A DNA stretch of 64,000 nt from Edolisoma coerulescens (Eukaryota; Chordata; Aves; Passeriformes; Campephagidae), in assembly GCA_013397115.1 (NCBI GenBank), contig VWZW01004141.1, positions 1,240,001 through 1,304,000 of the forward strand, written 5' to 3'. A program made the translations under genes and the position numbers. This document shows, piece after piece, positions 13,601 through 26,437 of this stretch. Position 1 is the first letter of the stretch. The number at the start of each line of letters is the position of its first letter. The notes under the pieces are model-generated. The model saw only the letters and a program-made list of their open reading frames with translations, ran no database searches and was not told the DNA's origin.

Positions 13601-14959
13601 CTTTTTAATGTAAACCAGATAACAAATCTTCCCCAAATACTATAAATTGTTGTCACCTCTATAAATTAAATCCATTTGATTTCCTGGATTGTCAGATACA
13701 GTAAGGGAAACCTTATCTTTTTGTTGTTTACTATTTTACTATAGAAATATTGGTGTTCCTGTACCAAATGCCATCCCATCTGTGGGAGATGCACACACGT
13801 TCCCTAGTTTCTGTGTGCATGTTTAGTGAGGTGCTAGAGTCTTGATATATTGTGAAGGTTTCCAGACCTCTCGCCAGATTTTAAACTCAATTTACAAAAG
13901 TTTTCTATTATTTCTCTCATGTTTGATGTAGCCTGGCTGATTCCTCTCCCCATTTTCGTGATGCATTTGTCTTCTCCTTGTAGCAATGTTGGTCAAAGGA
14001 TCTTGGAGGCTGTAAGGGTCAGGAACAACCACTTTATTATCTTCTGTAACACTGGAAGGGCCTAGTAGTTTGTCTGTCTTGCTCTGCTAGCTTCTGCTTA
14101 TGACGGCTAAAAGAGGCCTAAATAATTAAAGCTCATATCTGAAGATTGCATTCTCTCTTTATTACCTGTAACTAAAACTTAACCTTTTTTTTTCCTATAA
14201 AGATGGAAAAACATAAAACAAGAAGAAAGTTAAATTCAAGAGCACAGTGAAACAGTGAGTTCTCAGCACCTTGACACTGCACTGTGACCACTGTTTTCTA
14301 TTTCTGAAAGCATTTAAGTTGTCCCATACTGCATTTCAGTGCATTTTATAATATCTTAGTCTTAAAATATTCTTTATAAGAACATATTCTGTTACTGGGG
14401 AAAAAAAATAATTCATAAATTCATCATGAATACTGATTCATATTTTATGAGAATCAAGAATTAAAAAAATGTATAAAAATTCTAGAACACATTTTCCTTG
14501 GCTTTCATAGTATTTATATTTTCATACAGTGTCTTCCAGGTTATGTAAATATTGAGCTTGGGATTTTATCTGTGAGGAGCCAGAAAATTATGATTTTTTT
14601 TTTTCCTGACAAGTTAAATATAAAAACAGTAAATTAACTTGGTGTATTAGGTGCAACATTGCTCAATATACTTAAATAATTCCTGAAAAAGATGATGAAT
14701 AGAAAGGCAGCAAAATTGGCAGAGAGTACAGGTAAATGGGTCAGTCACCACAAAGGAAGGCTGATTTATGTGTGAGGGATGGAAAGATGTTCACACTGGT
14801 TCCCTGGTTTCAACATCAATTATGTGGTGAAGTGCTTCCAGACTCAGTGGCCCCATGGTCCTGTTGGATACCATGGGCTGATGGATGAGCTTCACTGGGA
14901 TGGTGACAGCAAACGAGACTCACCAGCAGTGCATGCAAAGCCTTAAAACGTCTGTGAAA
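10621..14959. other. Intergenic, no gene recognised
   Basis: AT-rich noncoding DNA. No open frame has a recognisable domain. Short A/T runs occur (for example 14400-14410 and 14593-14604). Confidence 0.55.
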
Positions 14960-15130
14960 GTGCTCAGGACTCAGAATTAATTATTCAGTTCAGGAAAGAG
15001 ATTTGGATGTTGTTACAGACAGCTTAATGAAGACTTCAGTGATGGCTAGAAGTCCAAAAAGACATTAAGAATCATAAGGAATAGGATGGGGAATAACATG
15101 TAAAACACTATAATTAGACCTCTTAGGGAA
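14960..15130 (+). mobile_element. Old L3/CR1-like LINE relic (end of ORF2)
   Basis: GAAAGAGATTTGGATGTTGT, then a run encoding decayed 'AxxxKK..R.LGIIRKG' codons (about 15045-15090, with AAGAATCATAAGGAATAG), resembles the 3' part of L3/CR1-clade reverse transcriptase genes. It is short and diverged. The call is by recall of the pattern and not by alignment. Confidence 0.5.
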
Positions 15131-16951
15131 ATGTTCCCTCAGCAATGGGTAATTTGAGAACTCTGAACAAAACCCACACCTTTATTTGTAAAAAAACCCC
15201 AACCATTCAGCTAAAAATTTAATTACATTCATAAGCAGTCTAGTCAATTAATAACAGGAATAAAAATAAGAAGGATGTTCAAAATTGTTTTTGAAAGAGG
15301 TAATAAGCTGTGTGTTTCATTTCCATGCTTATCCCAGTAAGGAAATACTTTATGGAGAAGACTGATTACACCACAGATTTTAAAAAACTGTTGTGCTAGC
15401 CACTGATAGGAAAGGAGAAAGGATTATGAGGTTAAGTGAACTACAGGATTAAGCCAGTGTAGTGTTCCTATGTTCTTGCCCTTTTCCTATGCCCCCGGAA
15501 AATTAATCCATGACAATATTTCAACACGAGCTCTTTGGTGGAACTATGGTCTGGGCAATGTGCATTAAAAGGTGTCTCATAGATCAAAGCAAAATGATAC
15601 CAAAATTTAGGAAAAACGCAAAAAGGGTATTATTAAAATACAGGAAATTTGCCCTTAAATGAAAGATGCGAATGTTTTTGAAATTTAGTGTGAAAAGAAA
15701 AGGTATATTGAAGTTAATTATTAGTGTGAAGCAATGTAGAACCTGGTTCACATAACTGCACTCCACTGGCCTCAGTACACTACAATACTCTCACTTCAAT
15801 GAAGTTATGTCACTTTTAATTGTAATAGTTCTATCAGGTATCTGCTTTAGGCTGTACTTGAACAGACAGGGTCCTAATTCCCCACTGGTGTAAATTACTG
15901 CAGCTCCATAGGGATCTTAATAATTTTAGCAGTAATAATCTGATCCAGGATAGCCTGAACATAGGTTTTTCCTTTGACCTTGTGACAATTTTTTAATTAA
16001 TTTTATGAGGAAAGTAAATACAGCTGAGCAGAGAGTAGATCCTGCGACACTTGTAACAGCACTTTCTACAGGATGATGCAGAAGCAGAAAGATCACAACC
16101 TCCATCAATAAGTAAAGGATACTGTAAAACACTTAAATGGAATGGAATTAATCACTGCTTGGCCAGCAGGGCAAAATCTATGCATTGATGTTTGTCTTAT
16201 CCCCCAGCTAGAGACAACTAAATACTCAGTGCTTTGCCTTCCCTCTATTAGTCTCAGTAAATTCTCATTTTCTTTTCTTCTTAATCAGGAATGTTTGTTT
16301 TGCCCTACCACCTTCTGGCATCCTCCCCCACCTCCATTATTGAATTTTCTTTTAAATTCTAGCAACACTTATTTTTTACAGATCTTATAACCCATCTCCA
16401 GATACTTTTTATTTCCTTTGCCTTTATTTTAGGCTTTTCTTCTCTTTTTTCCTCCCTTATCTTTTTCTCCCCTCTGTCTTCAGAAAGTTCAGTGTGCAAG
16501 TTAATCTAACAGCACGATGCTTGCTGATATGATCAAGACTTGTGAAATAGAAACTAAGCTCTGACTGATTTTAGAGCCTTCTGGTGGCAAATCTCGCATG
16601 AACAAATTGGTTCTTGACATTTGATCAGGTCTGCTTGCTTCTTAAAATATTCTTTAAAATTAACCTGTAGGCCTGGTTCTCCTTTTATTCTGGAAATGCT
16701 GTACAATTGTTTCACAAAACTTCCTTCTCCATAGAGCAATTATAGATTTGATAAGTATAATCCAAGTCAGTTACAGGAAATTCACACTTGGCTGTCTCCA
16801 TTATAATCCCATCTATTAGTGAGAAGTTTTAATCTATTTCTGTGTGTCCATAAAGATTCAAGCTTCATAGAAAAAATAATAACTCCTTTACACAGTTAAT
16901 ACTGTAGAGAGAATGATATTAAACATATATATATATCTATACAATACTCAT
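15131..16951. other. Intergenic, with one relic amniote repeat
   Basis: AT-rich noncoding DNA. Around 15850-15910, a CACTGGTGTAAATTACTGCA block beside AGCTCCAT resembles an old interspersed repeat common in turtles, crocodilians and birds. A TA-rich microsatellite lies at about 16924-16940. Nothing else was recognised. Confidence 0.5.
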
Positions 16952-17245
16952 ATGGAATCATGGACTGGTTTGTTTCGGAAGGACCCTTAAAGATCACCTA
17001 ATTCCAACCCCTTGCCATGGGCAGGGACAACTTCCACCTAGACCGGGTTGTCCAGGGCCCCATCCGACCTGGCCTTGAAGAGGTCAGAGATCTGAGCACT
17101 TCCAGGACTTCCACAGCTTCTCTGAGCCTCCTGTGGCAGGGCCTCACCACACTCATAGTGAATAATTTTTCCTAATATCTGATGTAAACCTCCTGTCTTT
17201 CAGTTTAATGTCATTACTCCTTGTCCTACTTAATGGAGCCACTGC
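16952..17245 (-). mobile_element. CR1 LINE 3' end
   Basis: Inverted avian CR1 tail. The left end has GGAATCATGG and AAAGATCACCTAATTCCAAC (complement of the CR1 terminal GTTGGAATTAGGTGATCTTT). It continues through GGGCAGGGACAACTTCCACC, the CAGGGCC/CCTGGCCTTGAA block and the TGTCCTAC block. It is 5'-truncated, as most CR1 copies are. It lacks a long perfect terminal repeat and is moderately diverged. Confidence 0.92.
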
Positions 17246-20200
17246 TGCTGCTGCTGGGTGTCATTTTCCCTGGATTATTTCACTTTCTTGATGTCTTTGG
17301 ACTAAGACAACCCAACCCTGCTGCCATGCTGATGGCCCTGAAAAATCCTGTTAAACTGTTGTCTGGAAGGATTAATTAAATAACTGTTGCCCCTTTAAGG
17401 ACATGGAATAGGCTTTATCAAGTGCATCATAATAATTAGGTTTTTAATGAAAAGAATGAATTATTTTGAAAGTTATTCAGCTGAGAAACAGATACAGCAA
17501 AAAAAGGAAGATCAGCCTAAGCTAAGCTCTGTAACCCACTGTAGGACGCAGGATTGCAGCTCTTAGCCTGATCCTGACACATCCAGCATCCTGTTTAGTC
17601 CTGTTCCAGGCATGAGATGTGACACAGAGAGTCTTTTCTCAGGCACAGTGACTCGGGTCATCATTTCCAACCTCTTGAGCAGAGGTTCAGAGACAGCAGC
17701 CAGGTCCAAATTCCATTCCAATCAGTGTACAGGTACTCAGGAAAGCTGGATAAGGCCCTTAGATGGGCAGAAGCTTTCATACTCCTTCGAGGAGGCAGGA
17801 GGCTGGCATTCCAGCCATGTCAAAGTGTGTTAAGTGTGGCTCTGGCCGTGCGGCTGCACAGCCCCAGTTCGGTGAGAGGCACTGGGCAGCACCAGCACTG
17901 GGATCACCAGGAGGTTGGAAGGCTGGGTTTTCACCACAGCTGATTGGGATTCTGAATTATACATCCGGTTTCCAGAGGGTCTCTCATTCCTCATTTTGTA
18001 TTTAACTAACAAGTGGTTTCTGCCCTTTCCTCTCTAACTCAGAGAATGGTATTAACTGCGTGTATTTCAAGTGACTGTAGCAATCCTACTAAATTTACCC
18101 AGAGTTCCAAACGTGCATAGAGTATCATAACTGTAATGTCCTCATTCTGTCATATTTGCTTGAAATGTGTGTATTTGTGTATTAGGTAGCTTTACCCTGC
18201 CTAGAAAAAAATACAAAAAAGCAGAATGAACTGTTTCTCTGTCTTCAAACAGCTTCATTCTGTCAGTAATATTAAAAAATAGAAATAATTGCTTAGAGGT
18301 CAGAGGTAATTATCTCAGGGGACTGTTGATATTGTTCTCCTTATCATTTTGTTCAATATAATTTTGGTTGTATTGGCTCAGCAGCAGTTTTTAAACCTTC
18401 TAGTCTAATGGAAATCTTGTAAGAAGAGTAAGGACTTTAAAAGAAGACTAAGTAAATTGGAAATAACTGAACAGACTTGCTAAATACAAAACTCCAAGTA
18501 CCTATTTTGCCACAATAAAGCCAATCAGTACCAAAAAGGATTTGTATATTTTCCAGGAATACAAACTGAAGATATTAAGTTGGTGCCATACACACCAAAA
18601 GGCAGATTCTTGACTAGCCATGGCATAAAATGGGATAGTCATGGCTTCCATTTCAGAGGGAAATTATTCAAGAGCACAAACTAGTGGCTTGGAATGTGCT
18701 GCATGTTTAAAATTCTGTTTTCAGCAACAAACTCAGTGTCTGCTTACAAATTGCTTTGTTGCTGGGAGGATTTTCAGTTACCTGAAAACTTCCTATAATA
18801 AACCACTGCTGCTCAAATAAAGTCTTTATTCCTGCTCCTACTGAATTTACGTGGACTTTAGTGATACAGGACTGCAACAAAAGGGTGCAACTGGCTTATA
18901 CTAACTTTGCATTTCATCCTTCTGCAATAAGAAAGAAAAAAAAAATAGGTGATGCGCTGATTTTTTAGAAGACTTGTCCCTACAGCCTGAATTTTCTTTC
19001 ATATCGAGCAAGCTTCAGAGTGGAAAGTGAAGGCTATCAAACAGCAATGAGCAACAATAACAACACATATTTGACACTTCAATAGCTCTTTCTACCTGGG
19101 ACTCTTAGAACTCTAAATCCTAGCTGATAGAATCTAACGAGTTTTGCCCCCTTTTAGCAAAGAAAGAAACAATTCTCTAATTAATATGACTCATCTGTAT
19201 GAATGTCAGAGAACTGTTTTAAGTTACTTGGTTTCTCAGTTTTTGATCCTTGCTGTGGAAGGAACAGAATGACATGCACTTCTGTCCATTTGCCACATTT
19301 ACATTCTACCTGTGTATAACTTTCCTGTGGGGAAATCCTTATCTTCCTTACAGTTCTTCTGGAAAAGCTCACAATTATGCAACTATTGCATGGATGAGTT
19401 TCCCCGTTTGACCAGCTGATATCTGAAAGTGTTCTTTTAGTGGAGCCAATGTAAATGAAGAAGAGAGGTAGTTATTGCTGGTTTGTTTATTTTATAAAGG
19501 AGAGAAGTGTGGAGGTGTATGAAGCAGGAGACAAGAAGGGCTCACCTAGAGCAAGAATACAGGCTTAATTGTCTTTCTGTCTGCATAGCACAAAACAGAA
19601 GAGTAAAATATGCATCTCTGATTGCAGAGAGCAAGTAATAAAAAAGAATTATTATTTATTTGCTATAGAAAATAATATCCATTGCTTTCCAGATGAAGAT
19701 GAATGGTGTTGATTCTGCGATTAAGATGTTAAAAAGCCCCTCCAGGAAAGCCTTTGTTTTATGCATGGTATTACACATTTTGTCAGCACTGATCACTAGA
19801 GGTGGACAGAGGAAAGTCTGTGTGGGGAGGGGATCTAGACATCTCCAGCTGATTGATAATTTATCTTCACTTGACTTCTGCAAGAGGGATGATGAGAAGT
19901 TGTCCTGTACAAAGTGGGATGGCTGCAGAGAAATGTTTCTCCTAACGTGAGCACCTTGGAAATTCTGCCACTACTGAGTCTGCTACTCAGACTTGGGGTT
20001 CATGTTGGGAGCTGGGATAGAGGCCAAAGGGGATGAGGAGGATTGTTTTTCCTTCTGGAGCTGAGTGTTCCTTAACTGCCTGAGGCACTGTTTGTCTGGA
20101 CAAATGGGATTGATGTCAAAATACCGACAAAAGAGATAAATCACCAAATTTTGTAACCTCACATGACTTGTCTGGGTAACAATAGCCCTTCATGTCTGTG

Positions 20201-23200
20201 CTGTTAAAGTGACCATTTATACACCTTCTAGAACTGCTCAGAGCTTTAAAAATAAATGAGCGTTAGCTGCTTAAAAATGCAGGTATTTCTTTTATGATCA
20301 GATGTTAAAAAGATAATTTATGGTGTGGTTCAGCACCTATACACCAGTAAACTTTTGAAAATGCCACCTTTTGCTCTCAGGCATTTTTATTTACAAAAGG
20401 ACATGCAAAAAAGATGGAGTGATTTGTCTTGGTGAGTAAGAGCAAAGTGAGGTCACTCTCTGTAAGCAGCAACTGTTATGATAAACAGCACATCATGAAG
20501 CCATGGTTGGCTAAGCAGAATAATTTTAAATACTTTGCTGGATACTCACAACAACTGTACATGGCTGGTGCTGCCTCAGAGTGATCAACATGGAGACTCA
20601 GAGCACTTGGAATCTCTTATTTGCTCACCACTCAGTAAAAAACCCACTCTGAGTCCCCTCATGGAAGTAACTTCTTGGCATCTTCCAAACGACTTTCCCT
20701 CTTCTGTACTTCTCTTAAGTTGAATACATGAGATGCGCAAGCATTTTGCTACTCTAAAGACTGCTGGATCTTTCTCTCTGTGTAAATATATCCAAATGTG
20801 GCCTTTAATAGCTGTGGAGGATGTGATTTTCCTGCTGGTGTGATTGCGTGGTGACACTGACAATTTGTCTGCTACAAAATCTCATTTGTGGCAAGGGCAC
20901 CTGTGTTTTAACTGTGACTACAAATCTCAAGACAGGTCCGAAAAAGCCCAGTTGCCTGAAAGGAGGTAAGAAAGGACATGAGGACCAATATCTTAGGAAT
21001 CTATGTGGGATCCCAGGATTAGCTAAATCTTGCGAAAATGAGAGTTTTCAAGGGAGGAATCTGGGCATAGACAGAAAATTTGGTACAGCATTATCTGAGC
21101 TGAGTATCTTCAAAAATAGAGGTGGGTGGAGGAGATTTAAGGCTCAGGGAACACTGAGAATTTGTGGTGGTAGACATAAAGGAAGGAGGTGTAGAGGGCT
21201 GCATACCACTAAAAATATGCCTTCCTTATAAAAAAAATCTGAATATTTTTTGCTTCTTTCCTTTGATTTTTTTTTCTCTTGAAAAGAGTTTCACTTTGCC
21301 ATTAAAGCAGAGGAAATTCATGTGTTTCTACAAGAAGCTTGAAGATCCATATGGATGTAACTCAAAAATAAAAACTGCTTTGGAATTTTCATCCATTTCC
21401 TGTTCAGTAGGACTTTTAGCTATTAATTTAACTTGAGTACTAGTCTAACTCAAAAAGGCATACACAGTGTGCAGACAATGGCAATTTGCTGAGGTGGGTG
21501 AGATGAATCAACTCATGGTGGGACTGATTTCTTCTGCTAACTCTAAAAAGTACACCTATGATTAAACTAGGAAAGATACCTCATGCTTAGGTAGCTACTG
21601 TTAAATGACATGAATCCCACATGAATGACAAAATCAAGCAGCAAAAAAAGAAACATTTGTTACATAGAATCATCTGTGGAGGCACCAATGCTTACAGTTC
21701 ATCTCTCAAAGGACCCTCTCCTATTGGCACTGGAATTTAAATCTCTTCCTGCACTGGATTAGAGAGCACAGCCCTGCCGTGTTTGGTAAAGTGACAATAA
21801 TTCCTCTGCATTAAAAGGGTGGATCAGTGCACAATTTTTAAGAACAAGCACTGATTCCAAGGGAGTAACTTTGTTTAAAAATTGATGGTGGTGCTATGTG
21901 GCCCACTTTATTCTCAGGGCAGAGAGAGTCCAGTGCTTTTCTTGCCACCTGCTCTATCAAAAAGCACTTGGAGTCAGGGTCAGCTAATAAGGAAGACAGG
22001 GCTCATTTGTTCTTTCTCTTTTGAGATCATCAGGGACTCTCATCTCCTTTTCTCCTTTTCAGGATGGTCCTGTTCATATATTTGGGAGAGTTTACTATTT
22101 ATTTCAGTCTAGAAATGTAAGATTGGTTCTGTACCATTCCCTGTCTTTACTAAATCCCCCAAACTCACACCTACCCCCCATTTAAGAACAGGTTGATTTC
22201 TGAACATTGCTCGTTATAGAGGAAGCAAAATGTATTGGAATGCAGTACCATGTGCTGGAATATTAGCAGAGAAGGGCTAAATTATTTAAAGCAATTGTCC
22301 CCCATGTTTTCCATCCCATGGGAAACAATACCTAGCTAATAACATGGTATCAGGAACATGTTTGCTTCCATAAGGGGTGGGGGACTACATTCAGAGTAAC
22401 TTTTGTTCATCCAGTAGAACTTCACCATTTCTGTAAATTCAGGAGAACTTCAATTCAGCACGAGTAGGCGTGTGAGGAACACAGCCCTTTGGGATCTGTG
22501 GGAGACCTCTGCTCTGTGCTTGTCTGGCAGCAGCAGGGTTGGTGTCACAGACAGGGCAGCGGCACGTACATGCAAGGGCTGTACTTGGGGATGCCAGCCC
22601 CTCTTCCAGCAGCTCCACCACTGGAGTCCTCTTTACCTCCAACACCAAGTACTTCCTCTTATATAACCACTTTAATATTTATCATTCTCTGTGCCCTTGT
22701 TGAGACATCTTACTTATCTTTTCTTTAATGATAGTGACATCTTATTGAGTGCAACGAGATGAGGAGTGTCAGGGCAGGCTCCCAGGACTCTCTCGAGGAA
22801 AGCTGACTGTGCCGTTCCCACTTTTCCAGTCAGCTGAAACACAGAGCTCTCCAGACCCAATTCCCAAGCACTTAGAATGGGATTTCTACCAGACCATTAG
22901 ATTTCTCACAAAATTAGCCAAGTTTAAGAGAGTGCAGACAGCTTTGGACGAACAGACGTCAACCCAGTGCAACCGTCTGAACGTGCATGCCCTGCAGGCA
23001 GTTCTTGGGGAAGCAGGCAGGCCGGGTGCCCACGGGCTGGTTTGGTTATGCTGAAGCCCATCAAAACCCGCCTGTGGAATGTGAGATGGAATGTCATGCT
23101 GGAGGAGCCTATCTCTATGTGTGACTGTGGGGGATCACTTCTAGGAGGGCAGAGCTCTCATTTTTTGTGGCCTCAACCACCTCTTCAAGGTTGTGCTTCT

Positions 23201-26200
23201 GCGTCTCTGTCCTCTGTTCCTTCCGTGTCCTCGCAGTTCCTTTTCTGTCCCTTCCTTCCCCTTCGCAGAAGCAGCCTGGGAGTTACTCAGCCTCACTGCT
23301 CAGCCCAGAGGCAGCAAAATTCAATTTATTAGTTCAATTAATTCAATTAATAAGCCAAATTCAACAGATCAGAGAACTGGCATTGCAATCAACATTACAA
23401 TCCATGTTGCTAAGTGGAGTTCCTTCAGCGAAGGGGACATGCCATTGTTATTTCCATGCTCATATCTTATTAATATGGAAGAAATTGTTAAGGGTATTAT
23501 TAAATTGGGATCTCATATAATGGGAAGTGTTCTGGAAAGATGCTGGCAAGGCTTGCAAAGTTTTGTTAATTTCCCTCAAAGCTTTCACAGCTTTCAGTGT
23601 GACTTTTTCACAAAGCTAAACTTAGAGGATTAACGCCGCTCTCCTCATGGAACTCTGTTTACCAAGGGAACTTTGGTCAAAGGGAGAAAAGTGGACAACT
23701 TCAGACTTTTCATGTCAGTGCTACTTACAGAACAAATATCCATTGGCACGGTAAGAGCCTGAAGAAGAAGAAAAGCAGCTTTCTACCTATTGTGCAATAA
23801 ATCAAAAGGTTCCAGTGAATTTCTTTGAGTGTTAGGAAAATTGCTTAATCGAGGATTTCAAAGGGTGATCAAAACTGTTTTCAGTTATTCCTGACTTGCA
23901 CTTGTATCATTCCAGACTGAGCTGAGTCTCTTTCCCTAGTACATTCCTTTATTTAAAGGCAACAGAAAGAAGAGAAAGCAGTGAATTTCAATTATCAGAA
24001 TCCCAATGTGTGGGAAATATGACTTCAATTCTTCCTCTGGAACATCTGAATAAGAGCAAATAATTGCAAGTTCTTCACTAATAAAAAGCAGAGGAAAAAA
24101 GAAACAATAAGAGAACATATTCAGAAATTGGATTTTCATTATCTGCAATAACACAGGAAGCTTATCTATTGTGAAGAAAGCAAGTCTGATTCTAATGTGG
24201 AATAAATATTTGCATAATAATAAGGTAATGTATTTTAGATTAAGTCAATGTATTGCTCACAAAGAAAAAGAAACAGCTGTGGCCATCCTTGGGAAAATGT
24301 GACTTTCTGGATGTGACTTTGTCCATGTCTCAGGACTCTACTGCTACTTTTCTTTGAAAGTACATTTACTGTTACAGTGCCGTTACCACTGACTACGGAC
24401 TCACATCCAGACTCTGAGGGTGGCAGAATAGGGATGCAAGAGCTGTTAAAAAGCTTTAATCTTTAGGAATAAGTGAGGAGTCCCAAAAGGAGAACACAAA
24501 ACCTGTCTGCCTCACTGTGTTGTATTACTAACTCTTAAGACTTGAAAATTAAAAGGTTTTATGAAGCACCAAGTGTATAAATGTATCAACCAAAGAGTTT
24601 TATTACAGAAATTATTCATTTACATCCCAAAATGAACTAGGTGGTGAACTTTCAAAGATCTCTTTCTCTTCAAATGTGACTAAAAATTCCAAGGCAGTGG
24701 GAAATTTTATTGGTTCTACAGCAGTGGAATTAAAGTGAACAATATCCTGCACTGATAGCACTGATCCATTATTGGTATAAATATTGATTGAGTTAAGGCA
24801 TTTACAAAACAAAGCAGCTGCATCCTCAGCTACTGTAAACCAGTTCAGTGATGTTTATGGAACTAAACACTATTTACAGCAGAGGGCAGTCTGGATATCC
24901 TTCCTTAAATAATAAACCCTGTTTTCTTAGGAGAGAAAAAATTATCCCCTAAAATCTTGAAGATGGACATGTTTAAAGGATCACTGAATATTTACTCTCC
25001 TTGATTCAGATTTCTCCCAGGACTTAAGAAGAACAAGTCTTTTTAAGGACTACTTTGAACTACTTTTGATGTGCTCCTGCTGGTCCAGGACAGATGGTTT
25101 ACACTGCACAGCCAGAAATAATTTGTGGTGCCCCATGTATCCTATGTTCTCTATAAACAGCCTCTAAACAATTGCCAATTACCTAAAAGTATGAAATTGT
25201 GCATGGGATCAGAGCACTTACCCCATCCAGCCAAAAAAACCCCATGTCACTTACAGTCTGGAAACCAGGAATAATTTTTCACATGTCCCATTTTATGAAT
25301 CACCAAGAAAATGAGACCATCAGTCTTAGCACTCTCAGAATTTAGATGGGCACAATATCCAAACATAGTGCAAAACAAAAGGCCTGGCCAGTGAATGAAT
25401 TTTAGTGGGTTAATCAAAAGCAAATTTAAAAGTGGAGATGAAATTATGTCTCTGTTGTGTTGAATGGTACCACAGATTCTTGTAGTCCTACATTTAGAAA
25501 TCAGCTCTCTTGCATGGAAGCATTAGACTTCTAGGCATGCCATGGAAGACTGTCTGTGGAAAATGGTGGGCTTTCCAACAGAGCTGGATTTTACAGTATG
25601 TGGTTGGGCTATACATGGAAAAATATGCCCACAATCTGCATTCAATGGACAACAGAATTATTATGGTAACTATAGAGTAGAAAGAAAGAAGTTACAGTGG
25701 ATTGGGAAGAGGCTGACAAGGAAAGTTGAATGAATTTCTTTCTCTCCCCAGAGTGCCAGGCTCTTATTTCAGCAGCTGTCTGCCACTCAGAGCCTCTCCT
25801 GGCTCGCTTGCCAGCACAAAAACTGTCAGCAATAGCCCAACTGACTTCATGCAGAAAAAGGTGAATAAAAAAGTTACTGTTATGCTAAGAACTATTTTTG
25901 AATTGATTCTATAGGGCAGAAACAGACAAGGTGATTCAACTCAGCCAGAGATGGAAAACGGAGGAGATGGGATACTGTGTATTTTCAACAGTTTAAAAAC
26001 AAACTAGCTTTTTCCTCCCCATTTTATTCCATTTATCTCATATTATTTTACAAGGAGACAGTATCTTTTCCCTGTACAAGGTAATCTTCTTGGTCTGTTT
26101 TTAACTGTAAAAACAGGAAACAAAACTAAATCTGACACGTAGACACCACATTCTTAGATCAGAAAAACATATGCCAGGGAAAAAAGCAGTACACTGTTGC

Positions 26201-26284
26201 TGCATTTGGATTAAGCTCTAAAGGCTTTGAAAAACAATTATACTTAATGTTTCTCATCAGTAAATCTCACCAGACTAAGGCAGA
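17246..26284. other. Intergenic, mostly featureless, with GC-richer patches
   Basis: No gene was recognised. GC-richer patches at about 17530-17950 and 22440-23290 contain overlapping short open frames (up to 146 codons) without known domains. At 23325-23362 ATTCAATTA-like units repeat. The open frame of 127 codons at 20848-21231 lacks a recognisable domain. Much of the rest is AT-rich. Confidence 0.5.
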
Positions 26285-26437
26285 AAGTATTATCCTCCTT
26301 ATTTAATGATGCAGAAATTAAAGCATGGGGACACAGGTATGCCTTGTGCAAGGTCACTGGCAGAACTAAAAAGAGAACATTATTTTTCAGTTCCCAGCAA
26401 ATGAGCTTTTTAGCCAGGCCCACTGCTTCACCAGCTA
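26285..26437 (-). mobile_element. MIR-like (tRNA-derived core SINE) relic
   Basis: Reads as the reverse complement of an amniote MIR/CORE-SINE. In order there are TATTATCC, the GCAGAAATTAAAGCATGGGG block (consensus GAGGAAACTGAGGCACAGAG), TGTGCAAGGTCACTGGCAGAAC, the GAACATT...CAGTTCCC block, and CCCACTGCTTCACC (complement of the tRNA-derived head). It is diverged but keeps the order and spacing of the whole SINE body. Confidence 0.62.
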
